A DNA stretch of 64,000 nucleotides from Larix kaempferi. Its lineage: Eukaryota > Streptophyta > Pinopsida > Pinales > Pinaceae. Where the stretch lies: NCBI GenBank assembly GCA_027924585.1, contig BSBM01000423.1:3667501-3731500 (forward strand), read 5' to 3'. Made by a program: the position numbers and the translations under genes. The notes under the pieces are model-generated. The model had not been told where the DNA came from and did not search any database. It saw nothing but the letters and a program-made list of their open reading frames with translations. Positions 47,228 through 57,956 of the stretch are shown one piece after another; the stretch's first letter is position 1; the number at the start of each line of letters is the position of its first letter.

Positions 47228-48137
47228 TGTGAAAATCCTCACAGCAGATCTAAGAGATGATGTATCTCACAAGAGAATAATTATGATTAAGCAAGAAAAT
47301 AGAAGAAGAGTGATACATGCAGTATAATGAGCAACAGAATAATATGGTACAGTAGAACTCAGATAGAAGCAATAATATTTCGGTCATACTAAATTATTAA
47401 TCACAAATGGACATATAAATAATACAATGCATGAGGAATTCGAATGCCTAAGGTGGCAATTCGAATTAGCCTTCATGGAGTGATCAAAGGATCACTGGAG
47501 TGTCATCGGAGCACAACTAGGTGTCCTCATGATCATCGGAGCGCAACTGGAAGTCTTCATCATCATCAGTGGAGTCATCAATGCTCAAGTAACTGTCAAC
47601 CATCAGTCAAACTAACTTTGGTAGGTGTAACTCAGTGTAACTAAGTGTAACTCAGTGTAACTAAGTGTAACTGAGTGTAACTGAGTGTAACTCAATGTAA
47701 CTAAGTGTAACTCAATGTAACTAAGAGTAACTGAATGTAACTGAGTGTAACTCAATGTAACTGAGTGTAACTGACTGTAACTGACTGTAACTGAATGTAA
47801 CTGAGTGTAACTGAGTGTAACTCAATGTAACTGAGTGTAACTGACTGTAACTGACTGTAACTGAGTGTAACTGAACTGGTAGGTGAAGAAGGGCGAGTTG
47901 CTCCCTAAAATCAAGGAAGAAGGGCGCACTAAGCAACTGGAGGGCTAAAACTAAATAGTGAGAAGCTCCTGGGGGCTGGCTAACTGAGGGCTAGGTGCTG
48001 GACTGATGACTGGGATGCATGCAAAATCCATGCAAACCCTAGAATGCATGCAAACCCTAAAAGGTGCATGCATGACTGAAAATGTAAATGATCAAAATAC
48101 TGGTGGGACTAGGATGGAGTATAGGAATATCCTAACA
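47228..48137 (-). repeat. Gag-only element 3' LTR (910 bp)
   Basis: On the plus strand it reads TGTGAAAATCCTCACAGCAG ... ATATCCTAACA. It includes a 250-bp array of 10-bp units (47625-47874). It differs from the other LTR by four substitutions, one extra GGCT and one unit fewer in the array. Confidence 0.94.
47625..47874. repeat. 10-bp minisatellite inside the LTR, 25 units
   Basis: Consensus GTGTAACTGA with variants at the last three positions (CTCA, CTAA, CTGA; GACT, GAAT). The sister LTR carries 26 units at 49963-50222. The order of variants is conserved between LTRs, so the array was copied during the last round of replication. Confidence 0.95.
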
Positions 48138-48324
48138 CCCCCCCTTAATCCATCCTGGGCCCTGGTAACTAAGACCAAAGGTCACCCAATACAATGAATA
48201 ATAACAATCAATAAACCAAGGAAGTGGGAAAATTTCATGGGAAACATACCCCCTCCTCAAAAAATAGACTGTAAGGCACACATAAAAAATAAAAGCTCCA
48301 AACTCAAGCATGTGTGATGCTTGG

Positions 48325-49401
48325 TCATATGTCTGGAGGTATCTTCTTCTTGGGAAGAAGTGGATCATGCTCAAAAAGCATGTGCTTGTACTTGCTCTTC
48401 AGATCAAATGTGATGAGAACAAATCCAATAGTATGAGAATGATCCTTGAACCTGTGATTCGAATCAGCTGAGGTAGGATCAAATTTTTGAATGTGCATAT
48501 AGTCCTTTGTCTTCTCCTTCGAACCACCATGGGTGAGATTATGCCAAAAAGATCTATTACATGTTTGCTTGAAATCAAAATCAGATTTAAGACTTTCAAA
48601 ACAGTTTCTTGAGATCTCCTTTGAACCAGCAAGGGTGAGATCAAAACTATCATATGCATGAGAAATTATCTCAAGCGGGTGGCAATGGCCATATTCTTCA
48701 ATAACCTTCTGAAAGCATGTGCTAATGATCATATAGTAGTAAATAAGAGATGTTTGCTGAAGAGGAGCGAATGCATTACCTCCAATAGCTGATGTTACCT
48801 CCGAAATAATCATGTGATCATGATGCAAACCAACAAACTCTGGTGCAAGACAGGATTTAGGACCTTCTGCAATATCTAGAGTGTGAGCTGGCACAGAAAG
48901 AGAAGAAAGTTTGAGCATGAGCGGAGAATCTGCAAGTTCTTTGTCAATAACTTCAATATGAGATGATACTGGTTCATGATCTGAGAGATCATCAAGGGGA
49001 GCGAATGCAACATGATCTGAGAGACCATCAGGAGGAGCGAATGCATCATGATCTGAGAGACCATCAAGTGGAGCGAATGCATCAACTTGCTTGCTTTTGA
49101 AGGGATTTGGACCAAAACCATCATTATTTTTGCCGAATCTTTCATCCAGATGAGCCCATAACTCTTTTGGAGTTTCAATATCAAAGATGGTTGGGTACAA
49201 TATGTAATCAGTCATAGTAAGCTTCATTCTTCCAATGTGCATGTCACCTTTATTCAACCATTTAATCTTCTTTGTAGAGGATTCGAACTCTCTTTCAAAA
49301 TAGCAATCGAAGAGATCATGGCTCTTCAAATATGATATAATTCTTGGTTTCCATTCATCATAGTTGAATGGAGAAAGAGGAGTAATTTCTTCTAAATTCA
49401 T
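48325..49401 (-). CDS. Gag-like protein of the non-autonomous element (358 aa)
   Basis: An open frame from ATG at 49401 to a stop at 48325, starting 164 nt after the primer-site edge of the 5' LTR. Residues 8-95 (LSPFNYDEWKPRIISYLKSH, then ETPKELWAHLDERFGKNN) fit the N-terminal part of copia gag of the DUF4219/UBN2 type, which forms the particle. Residues 107-142 are three 12-residue repeats of DAFAPLDGLSDH, encoded by 48976-49083. The rest (to 358) is unfamiliar and has His- and Ser-rich stretches. There is no CX2CX4HX4C knuckle and no enzyme domain. The unbroken frame beside near-identical LTRs suggests it was recently selected or simply young. It probably acts in cis for packaging; that is inference. 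Confidence 0.82.
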   Translation of the reverse strand: MNLEEITPLSPFNYDEWKPRIISYLKSHDLFDCYFEREFESSTKKIKWLNKGDMHIGRMKLTMTDYILYPTIFDIETPKELWAHLDERFGKNNDGFGPNPFKSKQVDAFAPLDGLSDHDAFAPPDGLSDHVAFAPLDDLSDHEPVSSHIEVIDKELADSPLMLKLSSLSVPAHTLDIAEGPKSCLAPEFVGLHHDHMIISEVTSAIGGNAFAPLQQTSLIYYYMIISTCFQKVIEEYGHCHPLEIISHAYDSFDLTLAGSKEISRNCFESLKSDFDFKQTCNRSFWHNLTHGGSKEKTKDYMHIQKFDPTSADSNHRFKDHSHTIGFVLITFDLKSKYKHMLFEHDPLLPKKKIPPDI

Positions 49402-49565
49402 TGAAGTTGTAGAAGACCTGCAAAAACAATATAGAATAACTGCAACTGCTACTGCTGCAAAAATGCAGAAACTGCTGCAACTGCTGAACTCGAAATCTTG
49501 GTAATAACCTGCAAAAAACTCTCAAGAATGGAGATAAACAATACTCTCAACATGCTCTGATACCA

Positions 49566-50481
49566 TGTGAAAATCCTCACAGCAGATCTAAGAGATGATG
49601 TATCTCACAAGAGAATAATTATGATTAAGCAAGAAAATAGAAGAAGAGTGATACATGCAGTATAATGAGCAACAGAATAATATTGTACAGTAGAACTCAG
49701 ATAGAAGCAATAATACTTCGGTCATACTAAATTATTAATCACAAATGGACATATAAATAATACAATGCATGAGGAATTCGAATGCCTAAGGTGGCAATTC
49801 GAATTAGCCTTCATGGAGTGATCAAAGGATCACTGGAGTGTCATCGGAGCACACCTAGGTGTCCTCATGATCATCGGAGCGCAACTGGAAGTCTTCATCA
49901 TCATCAGTGGAGTCATCAATGCTCAAGTAACTGTCAACCATCAGTCAAACTAACTTTGGTAGGTGTAACTCAGTGTAACTAAGTGTAACTCAGTGTAACT
50001 AAGTGTAACTGAGTGTAACTGAGTGTAACTCAATGTAACTAAGTGTAACTCAATGTAACTAAGAGTAACTGAATGTAACTGAGTGTAACTCAATGTAACT
50101 GAGTGTAACTGACTGTAACTGACTGTAACTGAATGTAACTGAGTGTAACTGAGTGTAACTGAGTGTAACTCAATGTAACTGAGTGTAACTGACTGTAACT
50201 GACTGTAACTGAGTGTAACTGAACTGGTAGGTGAAGAAGGGTGAGTTGCTCCCTAAAATCAAGGAAGAAGGGCGCACTAAGCAACTGGAGGGCTAAAACT
50301 AAATAGTGAGAAGCTCCTGGGGGCTAACTGAGGGCTAGGTGCTGGACTGATGACTGGGATGCATGCAAAATCCATGCAAACCCTAGAATGCATGCAAACC
50401 CTAAAAGGTGCATGCATGACTGAAAATGTAAATGATCAAAATACTGGTGGGACTAGGATGGAGTATAGGAATATCCTAACA
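49566..50481 (-). repeat. Gag-only element 5' LTR (916 bp)
   Basis: The same sequence as 47228-48137 with 26 instead of 25 ten-bp units. The length difference of 6 bp is fully explained by +10 and -4. Confidence 0.94.
49963..50222. repeat. 10-bp minisatellite in the sister LTR, 26 units
   Basis: Same unit and variant order as 47625-47874 with one additional GAGTGTAACT unit in the middle. Confidence 0.95.
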
Positions 50482-50604
50482 AGGTGAAAAGTTGAAGTTT
50501 CTAGAAGTAGAAGACACCAGCATTCTCAATTCAATCAAGCGCATATCCTAGTAAGTGTTATTCTATCTCTTGATAAACTTCAATCTCCTTGATCCCTGGA
50601 TAAG

Positions 50605-53600
50605 ATGGCTCCAAGCACTAAGCTTGAAGACAAGATACAGGGTATATAAAATTTCCGAGCATGGAAATACAAAATTGGTCTTATTCTTGAAGAGAATGAT
50701 CTTATCCAATATATCAAGCATGAGATTGCAGAACCTGAAGAAGATGAAGCCAAAGAGAAGTATATGAAGGATCTGATTAGGGAAAAGAGAATAATTGTTT
50801 ATTCTATAAAAGACCACTTGATTCCCCAAGTGGCATCCGAGAAGACCCCAAACAAAATGTATGATGCCCTTTCTAGAATGTATGAGGGAAAGAACATCAA
50901 TAGGAAGATGAATCTAAGAGCTCAATTGAAGAGCACCAAGATGAATAAAGGAGAATCTACTCAAGACTATTTCTCAAGGGTTTCCCAGTTCAAAGAACAA
51001 CCAGATGCCATTGGAGATACCCTTGATGAAGATGAACTAGTCATGACTGCTCTAAATGGTCTCACTAGACCTTGGGAGTCATTCATCCAAACTATGTGTG
51101 CTAGGAAAGAAAGTATGAAGTTTGGTGTGGTATGGGAGGATTGTATTCAAGAAGAAGCTAGGGTAGCCAATACAGAAGCCCTTCTCAAAGAAGATGACCA
51201 AGCTTTGGCTACTCACACCAAAAGAAGAATATGGAGTCACTTAAACTCCAAGAAGAATTGTCACAAGGAGTCTCAACCTCCACACAGACTTCAAAAGAAA
51301 AGAAGAACAAGTTCAGGAGGAGACCTCTCATCAATCCAGTGCTTTTGTTGTGACAAATTGGGACACCTTGCTAGGAATTGTCCTTTAAAGAAGAAGAAGA
51401 AGAAAACTCATTACAAAATACATCAAGTACATATAGCAGAGGATGATACTGAAGAAGAGGATGAGAGGCGTCAAAAGAAAAGATCTAAAATAGAAAAAAA
51501 AGATGCAAAAGAATATGTGTTATTCTCTGCTCTCTCTAGTTCTATGACACCTGGAGAATATACATGGCTCATTGATAGTGGTGCTTCAAAACACATGACA
51601 GGACAAAAGAAAACTCTCTCAATTCTTGAGGAGAAGACCTCTCCACAGAAGGTATCTTTAGGAGATGACTATCAATATCCCATCAAGGGAATTGATGAAG
51701 CAAGCTACAAGCTTGATTCTTGAACCCCACTAAAGATGAAAGAAATATTATATGTACCAGGTTTGAAGAAGAACCTACTTTCTATCTCAGGATTAGACAA
51801 GAACGGCTATAGGGTTGCATTCATAGATGGTCAAGTACTCATGTGGCCCAAAAGAAAATCAATTGAGGATGCAATTGTTATTGGTGAAGAGGAATGAGGT
51901 CTATACAAGCTCAAGGGCCATCCAGAAGCTGCCTTTGTCCATGAAGCCACTAGGCCCAGTGAGCTATGGCATAGAAGGCTTGCTCACATTAACTACCAAG
52001 CACTACTTCATGTGAGCAAAGTTGTCATAGGACTACCAGACTTAAAAATTGATCATCATGGCACTTCCAAAGGTTGTGCAAAAGGAAAGAATATCAAGAA
52101 CCCATTTCCAAAGAGTGAAACAAAGACTAAGAGTACATTAGAATTGATCCATTCAGATGTATGTGGACCAATGCCATCCACATCCTTGAGTGGATATGAA
52201 TACTACCTTACATTCATTGATGACTACTCAAGGAAGACTTGGATATATTTTCCGAAGGGAAAAGATGAAGTGTTTGGAAAATTCAAGGAATTCAAAGTCT
52301 TGATATAAAACCATTCAGAAAAGAAGATTAAGATACTCAAGACAGATAATGGTGGAGAATACACTTCAAAAGAATTTGAATTATTTTGTAAAGAAGTTGG
52401 GATCAAAAGGGAGCTAACCACTCCCTACAATCCTCAACAAAATGGTGTTGCAGAAAGAAAGAATATAACCATTATGGAATCAGTAAAAACATTGATACAT
52501 GATCAAGACCTACCTATGTATTTATGGGATGAAGCAGCCAGGACAATAGTCTATGTGCAAAATAGACTATCCCATAGTGCTCTTGATTTCAAGACCCCTG
52601 AAGAAGTGTTCACAGGGAAGAATCCTAAGGTGAGTCACCTCAAGATATTTGGATTCCCAGTATACATTCACATTCCAAAAGAAAAGAGGACCAAGCTAGA
52701 TCCTTCTGGGAAGAAAGGAATATTTGCTGGATATTGTGAAGCATCCAAAGCATTCAGAATATACATTCAAGGATTCCATCATATGGAAATAAGTAGGGAT
52801 GTGACATTTGATGAAGAGGCAACTCTCAAGAGATCTAGGAAGTGCCAGCATGAAGAAGTATATGAGGAAGAGGCACCTTCCAGAATTACGAAAGCTGCAT
52901 GCACTCCTGAAGAGACAAAACCTGAAGACCATGACATGTTGGAACCACAAGAACCCCCTGTCATGAACATATCAAGGAAGAGAAAACCAGCATAGGCAAG
53001 AGACATTATACTAGGAGCAGAAAAGTATGGAGTTCTTGAAGGCTCCACTAGGGTGAGCAAGAAACCAAATATATTCTCCAACTATGTGGCCTTGATGTGT
53101 GATCTTATAGATCAAGTACCCACTATTTATGAAGAATCATCTCATAAGAAAGAGTGGGTGGAGGAAATGAGGGAGGAATACCAATCAATAATAAAGAGTG
53201 ATGTTTGGATATATTTCCCAAGCCAAAAGACAAGAGTGTGGTATCCTCCAAAAGGATATACAGGATAAAGCATGCTGCAGATGGCAGCATTGAAAAATAT
53301 AAGGAAAGGTTTGTGGCAAGAGGATTCTCTCAGAAAGAGGGAATTGACCATGAAGAAACATTTGCACCAGTTGCAAGGTACACTTCCATTAGAACCATCA
53401 TGGCACTTGCATCCATGATGAAGTGGTAATTACACCAGATGGATGTGAAGGAAACCCTCCTGAATGGTGTGATTGAGGAGGAAGTGTACATAGAACAACC
53501 ACAAGGGTTTGAGGTTGAAGATAGAAGAACTCATGTATGCAAACTAAAGAAGGCTTTGTATGGGTTGAAGAAAGCTCCCAGAGCTTGGTATAGAAGGATT

Positions 53601-54647
53601 GACAGTTTCCTAACAAGCTTGGGCTTTACCAAGAGTAAAGCTGATCCTAATCTTTATCTCAAAGTTATGGATGATGAACCTGTCATATTGTTGCTATATG
53701 TGGATGATCTATTTCTGACCAGAAATGAGAAACAGATTATCGAGTGCAAGAAGAAGCTCTCATCAAAATTTGAGATGAAAGATCTCAGTTTGATGCATTA
53801 CTTCCTAGGTCTGGAAGTATGGCAAGGCACAGAAGGAATCTTTCTTAACCAAGGAAAGTATGTTGTGGAAATCCTGAAGAGATTTGACATGTTGGAATGT
53901 AAAGCCATGGCCACTCCCATGGATCCCAACTTGAATTTGTTAGTTGATGGCTAATCAGAGTTAGTGGATATGAATCTGTACAGATAGATTATTGGGTCAT
54001 TGATGTATTTGACAAATACCAAACCAGATATATGCTTTTCCATGAATACCTTGAGTCAGTATCTAGTGGAACCTAGATGAGTTCACTTGATAACTGCAAA
54101 TCATGTGATGAGGTACCTAAAGGGTACGATAGACTTTTGTCTATGTTATCTTGGAGATCATGACTTTAGACTGCATGGCTACACAGATGTTGATTGGGAA
54201 GTAAGTGTATCAGACAGGAAAAGTACATTGGGAGGAAGTTATTGTCTAGGATTTGCCATGATCTCGTGGTTTAGAAGGAAGCAGTCTAGTGTGGCCCTCA
54301 GCATAGTTGAAGCAGAATATATAGCTGCTTGCTCTACCGGTTATGAAGCAGTATGGCTTCGAAAACTCTTATCAGGACTATTTGAATTAGAGATGGACCC
54401 CATTGTGATCATGTGTGACAACCAGAGTTGTATCAAGATGACAGAGAATCCAGTGTTCCATGATAAGTCAAAGCACATAGAGATCCAATATTTCTATATA
54501 CGGGATATGGTGCAGAAAGGAGCTATCAAGCTCGAGTATGTAAGCATTGACGAACAAGTTGCTGATATATTGACCAAACCTTTGTCTTGAGTAAAGTTTG
54601 AGTATTTTCGAGACAAGCTTGGTGTATTTCAGAAGGACCCTCCTTGA
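50605..54647 (+). pseudogene. Copia-2 gag-pol (about 1,347 codons, multiply broken)
   Basis: The start ATG (MAPSTKLEDK) is at 50605. Domains in order are UBN2-type gag; zinc knuckle CFCCDKLGHLARNC (51340-51381); protease LIDSGASKHMT (DSG at 51574-51582); integrase (WHRRLAHI zinc region, first catalytic Asp at 52156, FIDDYSR, QQNGVAERK); RT with YVDD at 53697-53708; RNase H (YTDVDWE to ILTKPLS), ending at 54645. The first Cys of the integrase CX2C pair reads Ser (52066-52068). Stops are at 50647, 51721, 51895, 52306, 52993, 53427, 53952, 53985, 54078 and 54588, plus a 1-nt deletion near 53209. Length and order are those of a complete copia polyprotein, so it was once functional. Confidence 0.95.
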
Positions 54648-54778
54648 AAGGGGGAGTCATGTGGTCATTAATGATGAGATTGCCTGCATCAACAGTGAGG
54701 TTGATGATATAGATACCTGTATTGGTGATACCAACAATGAGGTCGATGAGTGGTCCTTAGTCTCGGTCTAATTTGACA

Positions 54779-55435
54779 AGAGGGATTGCATCATCCTTGG
54801 ACTTCGGTCCCATGAATTGATCTGTAGACATATGTCTCCAAGAAAGAAGTCCCTAGTGGACGAGAGGGATTGCATCATCCCTGGACTTCAGTCCCCTGAA
54901 TTGATCCGTAGACATATGTCTCCAAGAAAGAAGTCCCTAGTGGACGAGAGGGATTGCATCATCCCTAGACTTCGGTCCCCTGAATCGATTCGTAGACATA
55001 TGTCTCCTTGAAAAAAGTCCCTAGTGCACGAGAGGGATTGCATCATCCCTGGACTTTGGTCCCCTGAATTGATCCGTAGATAGATGTCTCTGAGAAGTGG
55101 TCCCTAGTGGACGAGAGGGATTGCATCATCCCTGGACTTTGGTCCCCTGAATTGATCCGTAGATAGATACCTCCGAGAAGCGGTCCTTAGTGGACGAGAG
55201 GGATTGCATCATCCCTGGACTTCGGTCCCCTGAATTGATCCGTAGATAGATGTCTCCGAGAAGTGGTCCCTAGTGGATGAGAGGGATTGCATCATCCCTA
55301 GACTTTGGTCCCTTGAATTGATCCGTAGATAGATGTCTCTGAGAAGTGGTCCCTAGTGGAAGAGAGAGATTGCATCATCCCTGGACTTCAGTCCCCTAAA
55401 TTGATCCATAGACATCTGTCTCCGAAAATTGATGA
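54779..55435 (+). repeat. Copia-2 tandem array: eight 83/84-bp units
   Basis: Each unit opens GAGAGGGATTGCATCATCCC, then GGACTT-GGTCCCCTGAATTG, and closes CCCTAGTGGAC. The first three are 84 bp with CCAAGAAAGAAGT near the end; the later ones are 83 bp with GAGAAGTGGT. The array lies between pol and the purine tract and has no coding role that I can see. Confidence 0.93.
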
Positions 55436-55619
55436 TAGGACTGCATCGTCCCTGAACATTTAGTTCAAAATGATGTATTTGGATTGCATCGTCCATATAC
55501 ATGGAGCTTGTCTTAAACTGATAAGGATTGATCATCCTGGGAATTTTTATATGGATTGTATCTTGCATGGAAATATGTCCTAAAGTGAGAGGGATTGATC
55601 ATCCCAAAATAGGATCTTG

Positions 55620-55800
55620 TGTATTGAAGAGTACACTCCGATGATCTAGATGCTGTAGATCGAGATGATCCAGATGTTGTTGATTGAGATGATCCAGATG
55701 CTGTTGATCGTGATGATCTAGATGATGATGCTACTGATCGTGATGACCTATATGACAATGTTGTTGATCAAGTGATCCAGATGATGATGATGATGTTACT
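55620..55800 (+). repeat. GATGATCCAGATG-rich degenerate repeat
   Basis: A ~30-bp unit (GATGATCCAGATGCTGTTGATCG) is repeated five to six times, similar in flavour to the GATCA-rich part of Copia-1. Confidence 0.75.
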
Positions 55801-56008
55801 GTAGTTGTTCGAGTGCTGCAGAAGATGAAGACTCGGTACTGAATATGTTGATGTTCCAGTATTGATTATGTTCCAGTAACTGTTTGAGTTATTGATGATG
55901 ATGTATGAAGAAATATTTCGATGATTTATAGATGTATCATGTATCATGTAGTTGATGACTCCTTTCTCCTGCAGATGTTGTTATAATGTTCTTCTCGTTA
56001 AGGGGAAG

Positions 56009-56487
56009 TGTTGAAATATTGTAACTTCTAAGAATATTACATTTGTATTTTATTATTCTAGAGATGGTACATTCCTCCGTTGTGACCTTATTGTATATCT
56101 AGAGATGTTTATTCCTCCGAGAGAGTGTGGTAACTAGGGTTATTAGATTTCCTATGTGAGGTTGGCCCTGAGTTTACTGTTTAGGAGTTATTAGAATCTC
56201 CTAGGAGACGTCGTCCCCATTAGGGTAAAAAGTCAATCGGGAGATGAGTATAAGTAGAGGAGGTGTGTTCCTCACTTATCTCATTCATTCACTCATTTGT
56301 GATTGGCGCATAGGAGGAGAAGGAGCTCTTGTTGAGGAATACATCTTGTATTGGGTTGATTATCTATATTGAGGAAAGCTTTGCTGGGTTTTCTACCCCA
56401 TGAGGGTTACCCAGGGTAAATCTTTGTCTATCTTGTGATTGTGTTTCTTTCAGTGATCTTGCTAGTCAAATTAGGCTAAAATTAACA
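56009..56487 (+). repeat. Copia-2 3' LTR (479 bp)
   Basis: Same termini as the 5' LTR; it lacks the ~20-bp GAGAGAGAGGTCTGCATAGG segment. It follows TTAAGGGGAAG and is followed by CTCTT. Confidence 0.93.
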
Positions 56488-56727
56488 CTCTTGTCGTGCT
56501 CTCGATCCTCATTGATATTAATAGGAATTCAGATACACCTTCGGGTCTCCTCATCCATCATATCGCACATGTTCATCCTCCGCAGCTTCACCGAACCGAA
56601 ACTCCATGAGGCGTTGACATATTAGCCAAGATGTGATGTTTGATTTATGCGCTGCCCACAATCATGCATGAGTAGCCTTCAGGGCTTCCTCCAAGGCTAG
56701 TAGATGCTGTGGTTCTACCACTTTCTC

Positions 56728-57411
56728 CTAAAATTTTGTGAGAAACGTGCCCAAGTTGGGCAATCCCTCATAAGTAGGTAACACGTACCCCTCTCTAGCT
56801 ACCCTTCGTAGGGACTGTGTTATCCATGTGCATCTTCGAAAGGACACTTCATGCAACCAATTCTGCCAATTCTTAAGGGCCTCATCTGAATCAAAGGATG
56901 TTGCGCTATCACTGCACCATCCTAATTCTCCATTCATGGTAGGATTAACATAATCCTCATAAATGTTATACAAATTGTCCCATCCTTCCGTAAATGCATC
57001 TCTGGTTGGCTCCGTATAGCGCAACCCTTCCATAGGATCCAGTGGCACGATGATCCTCATTTCCTGATTCTCAAATAACATTATCATTTTCTTAAAGTTG
57101 ATAATTGCTTGATTCTCCATAGCCTAGTCTATCCCCAGTAGTACCGGATAGGGACTGTTATTATCCACAATCTCAATGACATCGAAATACGCATATGTTC
57201 TGAGCCCTTCAATTTTAACCAAAAGTTGACATATCCGAATGAACAGGGTGACCTTGCTCTGGTTCGCCAATCGTAGCTGTACTGGTGACCAGGTCATCCG
57301 CGGCTTTCCCATTGTCTCCCATGTCTGTTTCGTCAGGATATTTACATCCAAACCCAAATCCAGAATGATGGAGTCGACATCAAATGCTCCGATCTGTGCT
57401 GACATCCGCAT
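56728..57411 (-). pseudogene. Gypsy aspartic protease and linker relic
   Basis: 57411-57124 reads IILDLGLDVNILTKQTWE and later PYPVLLGID. This is a retropepsin fold with DLG in place of the usual D(T/S)G active triad, and the conserved LLG turn. 57120-56728 holds NQAIINFKKMIMLFENQEMR, VPLDPMEGLRYTEP and NWQNWLHEVSFRR, the conserved linker between protease and RT in this gypsy group. One stop separates the two frames. The linker continues past 56488 and resumes at 46372, on the other side of Copia-2. Confidence 0.82.
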
Positions 57412-57956
57412 CTCCCTGCCTATATTTCTTTTATGTATGCGACTGACTCTCTGTTCCAGTTATGCACCTCCTCATCGTTGTAGTAGACTAGCTATCTCTT
57501 CCAATACATCTAGGTCCTTTTCCAAATCCAAGCAAATCCCCAAGAAGTATTTTAGAGTATTTTCCTTCCTTCACAACTTCATCACATCGAACGTCCGTGG
57601 CATGTCATAGATTTCTTATTCAAGAGGTATCTGCCTCCTATTCCTCCTTGCATCGTGTGCCTTCAAAATTATGTCCCTTTTTGCTTCTGCATTGATGGTG
57701 ACCTGCTTCCGCTGAGTTTATTTTGGTCTGACATTGGTGTGTGGCCTATCACCACTTGTCGCTACCCCTCCTTGTGTCACTATCTCGACCGTTGCGTGAT
57801 TACCTATGGCTTCTGTCAAAATCATCTGTATAGTAGGTAGCGCATTCAGATTATTCGAGTTTTGGTTCTACTTAGTTTTCCATTTCGCAATAAGTTGAGG
57901 GCAATATTCTATACTATGATTTACAGCAATGCAGTATGTACACTACGACACAGGGT

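Larger units (their letters stand above)
47223..50486 (-). mobile_element. Gag-only non-autonomous LTR retrotransposon (3.25 kb)
   Basis: Two nearly identical LTRs (47228-48137 and 49566-50481) lie within a perfect AGGTG duplication (47223-47227 and 50482-50486). On the minus strand the primer site TGGTATCAGAGC (49554-49565) follows the 5' LTR, and a purine tract ending AAGGGGGGG (48138-48150) precedes the 3' LTR. The only frame is a 358-codon gag-like protein. Protease, integrase and RT are absent, so it would depend on another copia element. The architecture matches the described TR-GAG class. Four substitutions and two indels between LTRs indicate the youngest insertion in the window. Confidence 0.94.
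46368..56492 (+). mobile_element. Copia-2: near full-length Ty1/copia nested in the gypsy element
   Basis: LTRs 46373-46872 and 56009-56487 (TGTTGAAATATTG...TTAACA) are flanked by a perfect CTCTT duplication (46368-46372 and 56488-56492). The primer site is TGGTATCAGAGC at 46873, and the purine tract TTAAGGGGAAG is at 55998. The single gag-pol frame (50605-54647) has ten stops and one frameshift. The leader is interrupted by a gag-only element. A 1.3-kb tandem-array region lies after pol. I count 36 substitutions and one ~20-bp indel between LTRs by eye, so it is fairly old. Confidence 0.95.

Noticed and set aside
47625-47874. Regular short repeats suggestive of a CRISPR array
   Set aside because: The units are contiguous with no spacers and lie in an LTR copied at both ends of the element; the sequence is eukaryotic.
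47721-47936. Repetitive Tyr/Ser/Gln/Leu/His peptide frame in the LTR
   Set aside because: A product of the 10-bp minisatellite; the same frame appears in the sister LTR and no start signals support it.
57239-57610. 123-codon plus-strand frame in the gypsy element
   Set aside because: It is the complement of the protease region; no independent evidence of coding.
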